64,000 bases of DNA from Corynebacterium lizhenjunii (GCF_011038655.2 NZ_CP064954.1:2108001-2172000); one strand, 5' to 3'. Shown: positions 44,684-56,056, counted from the stretch's first letter. A program made the numbers and translations. The notes: a model not told the origin generated them from the letters alone.

Positions 44684-46621
44684 GTGCACGAATCCCCCTC
44701 GACGCAGCAGCTTCTCGATACCGCAGTGGCCGCCCTCGGTGGCACCCGCCGGGAGGGCCAGGCCCGCATGGCGGAAGCCGTCACGCACGCCTTAGACAGC
44801 GGCCGCCACCTGGCCGTGCAAGCCGGAACCGGCACTGGTAAGTCCTTGGCTTACCTGGTCCCGGCTATTCGGCATGCCCAGGCCACGGAGAGCACGGTGA
44901 TTATCTCCACGGCAACGATCGCGCTGCAGCGCCAGCTGGTGGAGCGGGACCTGCCGCGGCTAGCTGCGGCCCTGGCCCCGGAGTTGGAGGCCACCCCTAC
45001 TTTCGCCATCATGAAGGGGCGGGCCAATTATGTGTGCCTGAACAAGATCAGTGCGGATGACCCGGCGGCGTTAATTGGTGAAGAGGAGCTTTCCTGGCGT
45101 GGGCGCGCCGTGCAGCGGATCCACGAATGGGCGCAGGAAACAGACACCGGGGACCGCGATGACTTGGACCCCGGGGTTCCCGATGAGGTCTGGCGTGGGG
45201 TCTCCGTGAGCGCTAGCGAGTGCTTGGGAGCTTCCCGATGCCCCCATGGCGAAGCCTGCTTTGCCGAACTCGCCCGCCAAGCTGCCGCCGATGTAGACAT
45301 TGTGGTGACCAACCACGCCCTCCTGGCCATCGACGCCATGTCGGATGCCACCATCTTGCCCGAACATGACGTAGTGGTCATCGACGAGGCCCATGAGCTC
45401 GACGCCCGCATCACCTCCGTGTCTACGGAGCAAATCACCGCGCGAGCTATCGCAGCCGCCGACAAGCGCGCCCAGCCGCTGGGCGGGTCCTCCCTCTCCG
45501 ACTTGGCGGAGGAGTTCTCCACCTTACTATCTGGCTATGCTCCCGGCCGCTGGTCTGATATGGACGACGTAGTCAAGGGGCACCTCACAGCCCTTGCCGA
45601 AGGGCTCCAGCACACCAAAGACTCCATAGCGCGCGCCCCCGAAGGCGAGGCCACCGCAGACCCGGAACGCTTTGCGGAGCGTCAGAACCTGGCCAATCAC
45701 CTCACAGACATGGCCCAGGCGGTGGTACGGATCCTGGACGTCTTTGCCACCGGCAATCCCGCCGAGCAAGACGATGTGGTCTGGCTCGAAGAAGGCGGCA
45801 CCCTGGCGGTAGCACCCTTGTCGATTGCCCAGCTCCTGCGTGAGCAGCTCTTCGGAGAAAACACCGTGGTACTAACCTCTGCCACCCTGGCGCTGGGCGG
45901 GCGCTTCGACGCCCTTGCCGCCCAGTGGGGCATGCCCAAGGGAACCTGGGACGCCCTGGACGCGGGCACTCCCTTTGACCCGGGGGCATCGGCAATCTTG
46001 TACACCGCCACGCACCTGCCGCAACCGGGCCGCGATGGCCTGGCCCCGGAAGCCATTGAGGAAATCTACCAACTCATCATGGCCGCCGGCGGGCGCACCC
46101 TGGGACTGTTTTCCTCCCGCCGCGCCGCCGAACAAGCCGCCCAAGCCCTGCGCCCGCGGCTCCCCTTCGACCTCTACCTGCAAGGCGAAGACAGCATCAG
46201 CTCCCTGGTGGAGAAGTTTGCCGCGAATGAGAACTCCTGCCTCTTCGGCACCCTGACGCTGTGGCAAGGCGTGGACGTCCCCGGACCTGCGTGCTCGCTG
46301 GTTATCATCGACCGCATTCCTTTCCCACGGCCCGATGACCCCCTACTCCAAGCCCGCGCCGAAGCCGCCCAAGCAGCCGGACGCAATGGCTTCATGGAGG
46401 TCTCCGCCACCCACGCCGCCCTATTGATGGCCCAAGGCGCCGGACGGCTGCTGCGCTCCGTAAACGACCGCGGGGTGGTCGCCGTGCTGGACAACCGGCT
46501 AGAGACCAAACGCTACGGCGGCTTCCTCAAGGCCTCGCTGCCGCGCTTTTGGCAAAGCACTAACCAACAGACCGTGCTGGCAGCCCTGCAGCGGCTGGTG
46601 AGTCGAGAGCAACCACGGTAA
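44684..46621 (+). CDS. dinG: DinG-type ATP-dependent DNA helicase with Fe-S site
   Basis: A 645-aa XPD-like helicase, Rv1329c counterpart. Walker A is VQAGTGTGKSLAYL, motif II VVIDEAHELD and motif VI QGAGRLLRS. Four Cys near residues 111-188 (YVCLNKIS and SECLGASRCPHGEACFAEL) form the 4Fe-4S cluster site. It unwinds DNA or R-loops in repair. Start is GTG at 44684, 6 bp after the pncB stop. Its last 62 bp overlap the convergent pth gene. Confidence 0.93.
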   Translation: MHESPSTQQLLDTAVAALGGTRREGQARMAEAVTHALDSGRHLAVQAGTGTGKSLAYLVPAIRHAQATESTVIISTATIALQRQLVERDLPRLAAALAPELEATPTFAIMKGRANYVCLNKISADDPAALIGEEELSWRGRAVQRIHEWAQETDTGDRDDLDPGVPDEVWRGVSVSASECLGASRCPHGEACFAELARQAAADVDIVVTNHALLAIDAMSDATILPEHDVVVIDEAHELDARITSVSTEQITARAIAAADKRAQPLGGSSLSDLAEEFSTLLSGYAPGRWSDMDDVVKGHLTALAEGLQHTKDSIARAPEGEATADPERFAERQNLANHLTDMAQAVVRILDVFATGNPAEQDDVVWLEEGGTLAVAPLSIAQLLREQLFGENTVVLTSATLALGGRFDALAAQWGMPKGTWDALDAGTPFDPGASAILYTATHLPQPGRDGLAPEAIEEIYQLIMAAGGRTLGLFSSRRAAEQAAQALRPRLPFDLYLQGEDSISSLVEKFAANENSCLFGTLTLWQGVDVPGPACSLVIIDRIPFPRPDDPLLQARAEAAQAAGRNGFMEVSATHAALLMAQGAGRLLRSVNDRGVVAVLDNRLETKRYGGFLKASLPRFWQSTNQQTVLAALQRLVSREQPR

Positions 46622-47306
46622 GCGAATCCGGGGCTACCTCCGTAAACCCGGCGTCGCGCACCACCACCGCTCCCGGTGCCGCGCACGCCTGACGAAAGAC
46701 AGCCGTGGGCACCTCGCGCACGCTCAGCGGGAAATCGCGTCCCGCCCAATCCCGCACCCATTCCATCGGCCGGGCGGCCGCTAACAACATCGAGGCGTGC
46801 CCCACCTGGGCGGCAGCCTTACCCACAGACATGCCCAGGCCGGCATCGGCGTAGATGACGGGGGCATCGGCAGACGGGGCATCGGGGGAATCGGCAGGCA
46901 GATCGGTACCACCAATCTGCAACTTAGCCACCAGCGGCTCCACCGCCCCCACCGCCGAGGGCGCAAAAGCGCGCGCACGCTCATCCACCGTCACCCCCGG
47001 CAAAGCCTGCACATCGCGCCAAGCCTTATTGCGGGCACGGCGGGCCACCTTACGAATCCGGTGGCCATACCACTGCGCCAACGCCTGGGCGTAGGCCCCA
47101 TCCTGGCCTGCGCGCTCATCCAAACACGCCGCCACCACCGCGCGGGCCGCGGCCTCCAGCACCTGAGTGCGCGGCGGCGGATCCTGCTTGGGCAAATGCA
47201 GGACAATCTGCATGGCCTGCACGGTCTCCGGACGCTGCGGGTCCTCCCAGCCCTCGCGCTGAGCGCAACCGGCCACCAGGCGGGCGTGCGCAAGCTCCAG
47301 GCTCAC
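46560..47306 (-). CDS. Peptidyl-tRNA hydrolase 2 family protein
   Basis: A 248-aa protein. The block YADAGLGMSVGKAAAQVGHA followed by SMLLAAA is the PTH2 core (archaeal/eukaryotic-type peptidyl-tRNA hydrolase), and VVRDAGFTEVAPDSLTVVAL fits the C-terminal strand. An N-terminal 120-residue helical extension is not part of the standard fold. GTG start overlaps the serB stop by 4 nt, so it is coupled to serB. It overlaps dinG tail-to-tail. Confidence 0.82.
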   Translation of the reverse strand: MSLELAHARLVAGCAQREGWEDPQRPETVQAMQIVLHLPKQDPPPRTQVLEAAARAVVAACLDERAGQDGAYAQALAQWYGHRIRKVARRARNKAWRDVQALPGVTVDERARAFAPSAVGAVEPLVAKLQIGGTDLPADSPDAPSADAPVIYADAGLGMSVGKAAAQVGHASMLLAAARPMEWVRDWAGRDFPLSVREVPTAVFRQACAAPGAVVVRDAGFTEVAPDSLTVVALDSPAAAGLPARSVG

Positions 47307-48478
47307 TCCACGTCCTCCGCGGGGATGCCCAGAATACGCAGGATTTCATCCATGTAGGGGTGGTTGACGGCGGCGTCTGCGACCTCACGCAGCGCGGGCT
47401 TGGCGTTGAACGCGATGCCCAGGCCGGCGGCGGAAATCATGTCGATGTCATTGGCGCCGTCGCCTACAGCGATGGTCTGGCTCATGCGCAGCCCGGCATC
47501 CGCGGCGAACTCCCGCAAGAACTCCTCCTTGGCCTTGCGGTCCACGACCTTGCCAACCACGCGGCCGGTGAGCTTACCGTCCACAATTTCTAGTGTGTTG
47601 GCACGGACGTAGTCCAGGTCCAGCTCCTGGGCCAGGTCCTCGAGCACCTGGATAAAGCCGCCGGAGACCACGGCCACGCGGTAGCCCAAGGTCTTGAGCG
47701 TTTTGATAGTGGTGCGCACACCCGGGGTCAGCTGCAGCGCCGCCGCAGTCTGCGCGATGACTTCCTCCGGCAAGCCCTCTAGGACTGCGACGCGTTGGCG
47801 CAGTGACTCCTCAAAGTCCAACTCGCCACGCATGGCGCGCTCCGTGACCTCTGCGACCTCAATTTCCTTACCGGCGAATGCTGCCAGCATTTCGATGACC
47901 TCGCCGGTAATCAGCGTGGAGTCGCAGTCGAAGCAGATCAGCCGCTTAGCCCGACGGTGCAGGCCTGCGCGCTCAACTGCGATGTCGATGCCCAACTCCG
48001 CCGCCAACCGGGATAACCCCGCCCGCAGACCTTCCGCCGGGCCCTCTACCGTAATGGGCAGCTCCAGCGCGTGAAGGGGAGTATGTCCCAGGCCACGGAT
48101 ACGGTCGATGTTGGCGTTGAAGTTGGCCAGCTCTTGGGCCACTGCGGAAACATGGCCGGCGGTAAGCGTGCGCCCCATCAGCACCACCACGTGCGTGGAG
48201 CGCGGACGAGCCGTCTTCGCAGTCTCTTCCACCGTGATCGATTGGGAATAGATGCTCAGCGTCTCTCGCAGACCCTTGTGCAGGCGATCGCGACGGGAGG
48301 GAGCTACCTTCACGTATGCCGCCAGAGAGATACGCCCGTTAAACAAGGCCTGTTCCACATCCACCAGCTGCACCTGGTGTGCCTCCAGCACCCGGAAGAA
48401 AGCCGCAGACACCCCCGGCTTGTCCGGGCCGGAGGCGGTGATCACGAGGTTTGTTAGTTCATCAACTTGGGATTCCAC
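47303..48478 (-). CDS. serB: Phosphoserine phosphatase with ACT-like domains
   Basis: A protein of about 391 aa. An N-terminal ACT pair (LVITASGPDKPGVSAAFFRV) is followed by the HAD phosphatase: ICFDCDSTLITGEVIEMLAA (nucleophile Asp), AVVSGGFIQVLEDLA, and IAVGDGANDIDMISAAGLGI. It performs the last step of serine synthesis. The start is uncertain. I take GTG at 48478 (VESQVDELTN), since residues of the longer frame upstream look untranslated. Confidence 0.93.
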   Translation of the reverse strand: MESQVDELTNLVITASGPDKPGVSAAFFRVLEAHQVQLVDVEQALFNGRISLAAYVKVAPSRRDRLHKGLRETLSIYSQSITVEETAKTARPRSTHVVVLMGRTLTAGHVSAVAQELANFNANIDRIRGLGHTPLHALELPITVEGPAEGLRAGLSRLAAELGIDIAVERAGLHRRAKRLICFDCDSTLITGEVIEMLAAFAGKEIEVAEVTERAMRGELDFEESLRQRVAVLEGLPEEVIAQTAAALQLTPGVRTTIKTLKTLGYRVAVVSGGFIQVLEDLAQELDLDYVRANTLEIVDGKLTGRVVGKVVDRKAKEEFLREFAADAGLRMSQTIAVGDGANDIDMISAAGLGIAFNAKPALREVADAAVNHPYMDEILRILGIPAEDVE

Positions 48479-48513
48479 GCCTCTGATTATCCGCCTTATA
48501 GCGCGCACAGCAA

Positions 48514-48543
48514 AAGCCGCCACCCCGTCCGGGGCAGCGGCTT
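48514..48543 (-). terminator. Terminator of ctaD
   Basis: On the minus strand AAGCCGC-TGCCCC-GGAC-GGGGTG-GCGGCTT forms a long stem followed by TTG, directly after the ctaD stop. Confidence 0.8.
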
Positions 48544-48571
48544 GGTGCTTCAGGAGTAGGAGGAGCTCTCC

Positions 48572-50266
48572 TTAGTGGTGGCCGACGTGGGCCTCTTCGC
48601 GCATGCGCTTAACCATGTGCGGGTAGTGCAGCTCGAAGGCCGGGCGCTCGGAGCGAATGCGCGGCAGGGAGGTGAAGTTGTGGCGCGGCGGCGGGCAGGA
48701 GGTTGCCCACTCCAGGGAGTTGCCGTAGCCCCACGGGTCGTCCACGGTGACCACTTCGCCGTAGCGCCAGGACTTGAACACGTTCCACACGCACGGGATA
48801 ACAGAGGCACCCAGCACGAAGGAGAAGATAGTGGAAATCTGGTTGTACACGGTAAAGCCGTCAGACTCCAGATAGTCGGCGTAGCGGCGCGGCATACCCA
48901 TGTTGCCCACCCAGTGCTGAACCAGGAAGGTGCCATGGAAGCCGATGAAGGTCAGCCAGAAGTGAATCTTGCCCAGGCGCTCGTCCAACATGCGGCCGGT
49001 CATCTTCGGGAACCAGAAGTACAGGCCACCGAAGGCGGAGAACACCACGGTACCGAACAGCGTGTAGTGGAAGTGGGCAATCAGGAAGTAGGACTCAGCC
49101 AGGTGGAAGTCCAGAGCCGGGGAGGCCAGCATAACGCCGGTCATGCCACCGAAGAGGAAGGTGGACATGAAGCCCATGGCCCAGATCATCGGAGTCTCCC
49201 AGGTGATGTGGCCCTTCCACATGGTGCCTACCCAGTTGAAGAACTTCACGCCGGTGGGCACTGCAATCAGGAAGGTCATGAAGGAGAAGAACGGCAGCAG
49301 GATGGCGCCGGTCACGAACATGTGGTGTGCCCACACGGCCATGGACAGGGAGCCAATAGCCAGCACCGCAAAGACCAGACCCACATAGCCGAACACCGGC
49401 TTGCGGGAGAAGACCGGCACGATTTCCGAAATCACACCAAAGAACGGCAGGGCCAGAACGTAGACCTCCGGGTGGCCGAAGAACCAGAACAGGTGCTGCC
49501 ACAGGATGGCACCGCCATTAGCGGAGTCGTAGATGTGCGCGCCCAGCTTGCGGTCGTAGAGGATGCCCAGTGCGGCGGCCAGCAGCAGCGGGAAGATCAT
49601 CAGCACGATGACGGAAGCGGTGAACACACACCAGGTAAACACCGGCATGCGGAACATGGTCATGCCCGGCGCACGCATGGTCAAGATGGTGGTGACCATG
49701 TTGATGGCGGAGGCCACGGTACCCACACCGGTAGCACCCACACCCACAATCCACATATCGGCACCGATGCCCGGGGTGTGGACGGAGTCAGCCAGCGGCA
49801 TGTACATGGTCCAGCCGAAGTCAGCAGCGCCACCCGGGGTGACGAAGCCCAGCAGCATGACCACACCACCGATAAGGGTAATCCAGAAACCGAAGGCGTT
49901 CAGGCGCGGGAAGGCTACGTCCGGCGCGCCGATTTGCAGCGGCAAGACGTAGTTACCAAAGCCCCACACCACCGGGGTAGCAAAAAGCAGCAGCATCACG
50001 GTGCCGTGCATGGTAAACAGCTGGTTAAACTGCTCGTTAGACAGGAATTGCAGACCCGGCACAAACAACTCAGCGCGGATCAGCAGGGCCATCAAACCAC
50101 CGAGGAAGAAGAAGCTGAAGGACATCATCAAGTACATGATGCCCAGCTGCTTATGGTCAGTGGTGGTCAAAAATACCCAGGCCTTGGAACCGTTCTTACC
50201 GTTTCCTTGCGGCTCTGGACGGGTGGGCTGGACGTAGTCGTCCAACCGTGGCGCCACAGCGGTCAT
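48572..50266 (-). CDS. ctaD: Cytochrome c oxidase (aa3) subunit I
   Basis: A 564-aa subunit I with twelve membrane helices that carries haem a, haem a3 and Cu[21 protein letters not shown] holds a haem His, [20 protein letters not shown] the CuB His-Glu-Tyr region, and [16 protein letters not shown] the remaining His. Start is ATG at 50266, with CAGGAGG 6 nt upstream. In corynebacteria ctaD stands apart from ctaCEF and qcrCAB, as seen here. Confidence 0.97.
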   Translation of the reverse strand: MTAVAPRLDDYVQPTRPEPQGNGKNGSKAWVFLTTTDHKQLGIMYLMMSFSFFFLGGLMALLIRAELFVPGLQFLSNEQFNQLFTMHGTVMLLLFATPVVWGFGNYVLPLQIGAPDVAFPRLNAFGFWITLIGGVVMLLGFVTPGGAADFGWTMYMPLADSVHTPGIGADMWIVGVGATGVGTVASAINMVTTILTMRAPGMTMFRMPVFTWCVFTASVIVLMIFPLLLAAALGILYDRKLGAHIYDSANGGAILWQHLFWFFGHPEVYVLALPFFGVISEIVPVFSRKPVFGYVGLVFAVLAIGSLSMAVWAHHMFVTGAILLPFFSFMTFLIAVPTGVKFFNWVGTMWKGHITWETPMIWAMGFMSTFLFGGMTGVMLASPALDFHLAESYFLIAHFHYTLFGTVVFSAFGGLYFWFPKMTGRMLDERLGKIHFWLTFIGFHGTFLVQHWVGNMGMPRRYADYLESDGFTVYNQISTIFSFVLGASVIPCVWNVFKSWRYGEVVTVDDPWGYGNSLEWATSCPPPRHNFTSLPRIRSERPAFELHYPHMVKRMREEAHVGHH

Positions 50267-50733
50267 AAAATCCTCCTGAATGAATGGCGCACGTGCACAA
50301 ACACGCATGCCTAAGGTTTACATCGCATAATGATAGGCCACCCACCCATGCAATTGCCAGCTATCCCCAACCGCCCAACTCCCTCCCCCACCTGCGCTTG
50401 TGACGCCTGGGATCAGGTTCGTGCAGTACGCAGGCGCCGTCCTTCACAGGATTTTCAAAACTTCCACTCGCGCGAGTGGCATACCCCACACCACGCGCCG
50501 GAAAACGCTTCCTACGTCACAGCCCTTACACCCCCACTAGTAATCAACCCTTCGGATGATTAGCACGCCCTTACCCGGCAGTCGCACCGCCGCGCCGCAA
50601 CACCACGGCAGGGCGGCCGCGCTGCAAGACCACGGCACCAGCCGGGCGATGGCCGCACTCGCGCCACAGACCCGGCTGCGCCGCAGTAGTATGGCCGCAG
50701 CTGCCCACCCCAGCTCCGGCCACCCCGCTTGTG
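50267..50733. other. Intergenic region ctaD-nrdF with 16-bp palindrome
   Basis: This holds the ctaD promoter region (50267-50340). A perfect palindrome CCACTCGCGCGAGTGG sits at 50464-50479, about 200 bp upstream of the ctaD start. A GC-rich stretch (50570-50720) lies after nrdF. I see no gene. The palindrome could be a regulator site. Confidence 0.6.
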
Positions 50734-51756
<1,023 letters not shown>

Positions 51757-51760
51757 TCAT

Positions 51761-51835
51761 TGGCCAGTCGTGGCCGCTATTTACTTCGCCAGTCGTGTCC
51801 GCTATTGACTTGGCCAGTCGCGGTCGTTATTGACA
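51761..51835. repeat. Three tandem 25-bp imperfect repeats between nrdF and gntR
   Basis: Units at 51761-51785, 51786-51810 and 51811-51835 share TSGCCAGTCGYGKYCGYTAT with a TTGACT-like end. They lie in the divergent promoter region 38-112 bp upstream of nrdF and 79-153 bp upstream of the GntR start, so they may be operators for one or both genes. Confidence 0.75.
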
Positions 51836-51913
51836 CTGCCCCTCAGTCTACGCGACGGCGAGTTGTTCATTAAGGTGGGTTAGACCAGTCCCCTGCCCAA
51901 CAGAGGAAGCACC

Positions 51914-52621
51914 ATGGCCCAACTCTCAGATAGCGCCACACTGTTGCAATCGACCGTCGTGGACACCATCGGTTCAGAAATTGTCACTGGCACCCTCAGC
52001 GTGGATCAGCGCTTTACGCTCCAGGACATCGGCGCTCGTTTCGGTATCTCACGCACTGTTGCCCGCGAAGCCATGCGCGCCCTGGAGCAGCTCGGCCTCA
52101 TCATGTCCTCGCGCCGCGTGGGTTTGACGGTGCAACCCATTTCTGAGTGGAATCTCTTTGACCCCTTGGTCATCGGTTGGCGCATGCGCAGTGAACGTAC
52201 CCGCGCTGAGCAGCTGCGTTCTTTGAATAATATGCGTCTGGCGGTCGAGCCTATTGCAGCTCGCTTGGCGTCCACGCACGCCTCCCCGGAGCAGGCGAGA
52301 AAGTTGGTGGAGCTCGCCCACCGCTTGCAGGAGCTGGAGGTCAACCCTTCCCCGCGTGTGGGTGAGGAGCTCTCGGTGGACTTAAGCTTCCACACGCTTA
52401 TCTTGCAGGCTTCGGGGGATCAGATGTTTGCGGGCCTCGCCCCTTCCTTGTTGGCTATGTTCAAGGGCAAGTCTGTTTTTGGTTCCCGCAAGCGTGATCC
52501 CATTGCGGGGACCACGCAGCTTCACTTGGAGCTTGCCCAGGCCATCCATGACCGCCAGGGCGAGCGTGCTGAAAGGCTTGCGCGCGCAATCCTCGATGAG
52601 GCTCGCGCGCATGTGGTCTAG
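51914..52621 (+). CDS. GntR/FadR-family transcriptional regulator
   Basis: A 235-aa regulator. The winged helix is IVTGTLSVDQRFTLQDIGAR, then FGISRTVAREAMRALEQLGL. The C-terminal FCD domain has metal-site candidates in LSVDLSFHTLILQASGDQM and RLAVEPIAARLA. It resembles corynebacterial gluconate regulators of the GntR1/GntR2 type, which is a family-level guess. AGAGGAAG lies 6 nt before the ATG. An AGCTTGCCGATGCC copy follows 4 bp after the stop codon. Confidence 0.87.
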   Translation: MAQLSDSATLLQSTVVDTIGSEIVTGTLSVDQRFTLQDIGARFGISRTVAREAMRALEQLGLIMSSRRVGLTVQPISEWNLFDPLVIGWRMRSERTRAEQLRSLNNMRLAVEPIAARLASTHASPEQARKLVELAHRLQELEVNPSPRVGEELSVDLSFHTLILQASGDQMFAGLAPSLLAMFKGKSVFGSRKRDPIAGTTQLHLELAQAIHDRQGERAERLARAILDEARAHVV

Positions 52622-52647
52622 CCTTAGCTTGCCGATGCCCCCGTGCC

Positions 52648-54810
52648 CTACAGCATGCAGGACACGCAGCCTTCGATCTCGGTGCCTTCCAGGGCCATCT
52701 GCCGCAGGCGGATGTAATACAGGGTCTTGATGCCCTTGCGCCATGCGTAGATCTGCGCACGGTTGATGTCGCGGGTGGTGGCGGTGTCTTTGAAGAACAG
52801 CGTGAGGGACAGGCCCTGGTCGATGTACTTGGTGGCTTCCGCGTAGGTGTCAATGATCTTCTCGTAGCCGATCTCATAGGAGTCCTTGAAGTACTCCAAG
52901 TTGTCATTGTTCATATGCGGCGCGGGGTAGTAGACGCGGCCAATCTTGCCCTCTTTGCGGATCTCAATCTTGGACGCAATCGGGTGAATGGACGATGTCG
53001 AGTTATTGATGTAGGAGATCGATCCGGTGGGCGGGACTGCCTGCAGATTGCGGTTGTAGAGTCCGTGCTCGGCTACCTGCTGCTTGAGGTCTTCCCAGTC
53101 CTCTGCGGTAGGCGTGTGGATGGACGAGGCCGCAAAGAGGTCCTTGACTCGTTGCGTCTTCGGTGTGAACTCTTCCGGGTTGTAGCGGTCGAAGAACGCG
53201 CCGTTGGCGTAGTCCGATTGCGGGAACTCCCCAAAGTACTGGCCGCGCTCGCGGGCAATCTTGTTGGAGGCGCGCAGTGCGGCGTACATTACTGCCGCAA
53301 AGTAGGCGTTGGCGAAGTCGAGGGCTTCTTCGGAGCCGTACTCAATGTGCTCGCGGCCTAGGTATCCGTGCAAGTTCATTTGGCCTAGGCCGATGGCGTG
53401 TGAGTCATCGTTACCTTCGCGCACGGAGGGCACCGAGTCGATGCTGGTCTTGTCTGCCACCGCCGTCAGAGCTCGAATGGCGGTCTCTACGGTCTGGGCA
53501 AAGTCCGGGGAGTCCATGGTCATGGCGATGTTCAGCGAGCCCAGGTTGCAGGAAATGTCGCTGCCCATCTGGGCATAGGACAGATCCTCGTTAAACACGG
53601 AGGCCTTGTTAACCTGCAGGATCTCCGAACACAGGTTGGACATGTTAATCCGCCCGGTCTTGACCGGGTTGGCCTTGTTGACGGTGTCCTCGAACATGAT
53701 GTACGGGTATCCGGACTCGAATTGGATCTCTGCCAGGGTCTGGAAGAAGTGCCGGGCGTTGATCTTCTTCTTGCGGATCCGCGGGTCTTCCACCATCTCT
53801 TCGTAGTGTTCGGTGACCGAGAGGTCTGCGAAGGGCTTGCCGTAGACTCGCTCGACGTCGTACGGGGAGAACAGGTACATGTCGTCGTTCTTCTTGGCCA
53901 GCTCGAAGGTGATGTCGGGGATGACCACGCCCAGCGATAGCGTCTTGATGCGGATCTTCTCATCCGCATTCTCTCGCTTGGTGTCCAGGAAGCTCAGGAT
54001 GTCCGGGTGGTGTGCGTGCAAGTACACCGCACCAGCGCCCTGGCGGGCACCTAGCTGGTTGGCGTAGGAGAAAGAGTCTTCCAGCAGCTTCATCACCGGA
54101 ATAACCCCAGAGGACTGGTTTTCGATGTGCTTGATCGGGGCGCCCGATTCGCGGATATTTGATAGCAACAGTGCCACACCGCCGCCACGCTTGGACAGCT
54201 GCAGAGCAGAGTTGATCGACCGCCCAATGGACTCCATGTTGTCTTCAATGCGCAGCAGGAAGCATGAAACGAGTTCACCGCGCTGCGCCTTGCCCGCATT
54301 CAGGAAGGTCGGCGTTGCCGGCTGGAAGCGCCCGGTCATGATTTCGTCGACAACATGCTCTGCGATGTCCTGATGTCCGTCGGCCAGGAACAGCGCCGTC
54401 ATTGCCACGCGGTCTTCAAAGCGCTCCAGGTAGCGGCGCCCATCGAAAGTTTTGAGCGTATAGGAGGTGTAGTACTTGTAGGCACCCAGGAAGGATTGGA
54501 AGCGGAACTTGTAGGAGTAAGCCCTCTTGAACAGGTCCTTAATAAAGCCGAAGTCATACTGCGCAATGACTTCCGGCTCGTAGTACTTGTTGCTGATCAG
54601 GTAGTCAATCTTTTCTTCCAGGTCATGGAAGTAGACGGTGTTCTGATTGACGTGCTGCAAGAAGAATTGGTTCGCGGCCTCGCGGTCCTTATCGAACTGA
54701 ATCTTGCCCTGCTCATCGTACAGGTTGAGCAGCGCGTTCAACGCGTGGTAGTCCAGCTGTTGTTCCTGAGACACCGGCTCCGGGACGTTCTTTCCAAGCA
54801 GATTCGACAC
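52648..54810 (-). CDS. nrdE: Class Ib ribonucleotide reductase, alpha subunit
   Basis: A 720-aa catalytic subunit that reduces NDPs to dNDPs. [20 protein letters not shown] opens it. The active site includes [20 protein letters not shown] (Cys), NLCSEILQ (radical Cys) and [12 protein letters not shown]. The C-terminal redox pair is in EGCVSCML and is recharged by NrdH. No ATP-cone is visible at the N-terminus, as expected for class Ib. It is the third gene of nrdHIE. Confidence 0.97.
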   Translation of the reverse strand: MSNLLGKNVPEPVSQEQQLDYHALNALLNLYDEQGKIQFDKDREAANQFFLQHVNQNTVYFHDLEEKIDYLISNKYYEPEVIAQYDFGFIKDLFKRAYSYKFRFQSFLGAYKYYTSYTLKTFDGRRYLERFEDRVAMTALFLADGHQDIAEHVVDEIMTGRFQPATPTFLNAGKAQRGELVSCFLLRIEDNMESIGRSINSALQLSKRGGGVALLLSNIRESGAPIKHIENQSSGVIPVMKLLEDSFSYANQLGARQGAGAVYLHAHHPDILSFLDTKRENADEKIRIKTLSLGVVIPDITFELAKKNDDMYLFSPYDVERVYGKPFADLSVTEHYEEMVEDPRIRKKKINARHFFQTLAEIQFESGYPYIMFEDTVNKANPVKTGRINMSNLCSEILQVNKASVFNEDLSYAQMGSDISCNLGSLNIAMTMDSPDFAQTVETAIRALTAVADKTSIDSVPSVREGNDDSHAIGLGQMNLHGYLGREHIEYGSEEALDFANAYFAAVMYAALRASNKIARERGQYFGEFPQSDYANGAFFDRYNPEEFTPKTQRVKDLFAASSIHTPTAEDWEDLKQQVAEHGLYNRNLQAVPPTGSISYINNSTSSIHPIASKIEIRKEGKIGRVYYPAPHMNNDNLEYFKDSYEIGYEKIIDTYAEATKYIDQGLSLTLFFKDTATTRDINRAQIYAWRKGIKTLYYIRLRQMALEGTEIEGCVSCML

Positions 54811-54860
54811 TTAAGGCCGCCTTTCCTCTCACGGGGCACTTCCCCCACAAATTCACGTTT

Positions 54861-55295
54861 TTAGTTAGCTACAGGCTCCAGGCCCAGCTGTTGCGCGTTG
54901 GCTAAGAGGCCTTCGCGGCATACAGCGACGTCCTCTGCCGAACCCAAGAGTTCAAACCGGTAGACGTAGGGAACCCTGCACTTGGCGGCGATTACCTCTC
55001 CCGCCTTACCGAAGTCCGAGCCGAAGTTGGAGTTGCCCCCCGCAATGACTGCGCGTATCAGACTGCGATTGTGCTCATTATTAAGGAATTGGATTACTTG
55101 CGGGGGTACTGGCCGGGAGTTTTGGCGGCTAATGCTCGCCCCTCCCCCGTAGGTCGGGCATACCAGCACATAGGGTTCATCCACCGTGATGGGCTCCGCG
55201 GACTTCCGCAGTGGAATCCGCACGCTCGGCAGACCCAGTTTTCCCACAAAGCGGTGCGTGTTTTCCGTTGCGGAGGAGAAGTACACCACCAGCAT
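54861..55295 (-). CDS. nrdI: NrdI flavodoxin-like activator
   Basis: A 144-aa flavoprotein that supplies oxidant to build the Mn-tyrosyl cofactor in NrdF. It starts [19 protein letters not shown] (FMN phosphate loop) and has [11 protein letters not shown] and [19 protein letters not shown]. It starts 5 bp after nrdH. Confidence 0.96.
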   Translation of the reverse strand: MLVVYFSSATENTHRFVGKLGLPSVRIPLRKSAEPITVDEPYVLVCPTYGGGASISRQNSRPVPPQVIQFLNNEHNRSLIRAVIAGGNSNFGSDFGKAGEVIAAKCRVPYVYRFELLGSAEDVAVCREGLLANAQQLGLEPVAN

Positions 55296-55300
55296 GGGAC

Positions 55301-55531
55301 TTAGGCAGCCTTTGCTAGGGCCTTGATGCGCTCCAGGCGGAACCCGGACCAGTGCTCACCGTTTACCTCGACAACAGGAGCAGAGATGTACCCCAGGGCC
55401 ATAACGTAGTCGCGGGCTTCACTATCCATCGACAGGTCCACCAAGTCGTAGTCTAGGCCGGCCCGATCCAGGGCCTTCTTGGTGGCTTCACACTGAACGC
55501 AAGCGGGCTTGGTATAGACGGTAATAGGCAT
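55301..55531 (-). CDS. nrdH: NrdH-redoxin
   Basis: A 76-aa glutaredoxin-like protein with thioredoxin-like reduction. The redox site is [15 protein letters not shown] (CVQC), followed by the [12 protein letters not shown] motif typical of NrdH. It is the first gene of the nrdHIE operon and delivers electrons to NrdE. Confidence 0.96.
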   Translation of the reverse strand: MPITVYTKPACVQCEATKKALDRAGLDYDLVDLSMDSEARDYVMALGYISAPVVEVNGEHWSGFRLERIKALAKAA

Positions 55532-55594
55532 AGCGGGAGTCCTTCTAGGTAAAGCATGCGGGGCCGGTCTTCCTCGACCCCTTCAACACGAACG

Positions 55595-55643
55595 ACACTA
55601 TACTTTGTGCCCTTTCACCGCAAGCGACACAACATATAGTAGT
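55595..55643 (-). promoter_or_regulatory. Pair of NrdR boxes upstream of nrdHIE
   Basis: ACACTATACTTTGTG (55595-55609) and ACACAACATATAGTAGT (55627-55643) resemble the known NrdR box. They are 32 bp apart (three helical turns), the usual spacing. NrdR would repress the operon when dATP is high. The rest of 55644-55874 shows no gene. Confidence 0.8.
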
Positions 55644-55874
55644 TACAGCCATGATATTCCCAGCATAGCCCGCCCATCCGCCCCACATCTTGACACCCTT
55701 TTCTACCCCTCGAGTTACACACATGAAATTCCCCATCTTTATCCACAGGCCCTCCTGGGAATTGCACAGGTGTCAGTGATTAACATCACATGCCCTGATC
55801 GAAACACCCCGGCGATCCTCCACACTGTCCCCGCCGGCCCCAAGCCCGCCAACCTTAGAAGCGCCACAACGCAA

Positions 55875-55911
55875 ACACCCCGCTAGCTCCTGCACGGAGT
55901 TGGCGGGGTGT
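55875..55911 (-). terminator. Terminator of rpmJ
   Basis: ACACCCCGC and GCGGGGTGT form the stem, with an inner CTCC/GGAG pair. On the minus strand TTTGCGTT follows. Confidence 0.7.
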
Positions 55912-55933
55912 GTGCGTTAAGAACAATCGTTCC

Positions 55934-56056
55934 TTAGCCCTGGCGAGCCTTGAAACGAGGATCCCTCTTATTGATCACGAAGACCTTGCCGTGGCGACGG
56001 ACAACCTGAGCGCCCGGCTTGTTCTTCAGCGACCGAAGCGACTTGCGAACCTTCAT
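55934..56056 (-). CDS. rpmJ: 50S ribosomal protein L36 (C-minus type)
   Basis: A 40-aa protein, [20 protein letters not shown], then [20 protein letters not shown]. The Lys/Arg-rich sequence and [10 protein letters not shown] ending are those of the longer L36 form (YkgM-like) that lacks the zinc-binding cysteines and is often a zinc-starvation paralogue. GGAAAGGAG lies 7 nt before the ATG. Zur control was not evident to me. It is very short but clear. Confidence 0.93.
   Translation of the reverse strand: MKVRKSLRSLKNKPGAQVVRRHGKVFVINKRDPRFKARQG

Noticed and set aside
48575..50314. Long plus-strand frame opposite ctaD (579 aa), His- and Gly-rich
   Set aside because: It is a shadow of ctaD; its composition is unlike any membrane or soluble family and no ribosome site is seen.
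51761..51835. Tandem 25-bp units as a second small CRISPR array
   Set aside because: The units abut without spacers and share no similarity with the I-E repeat.
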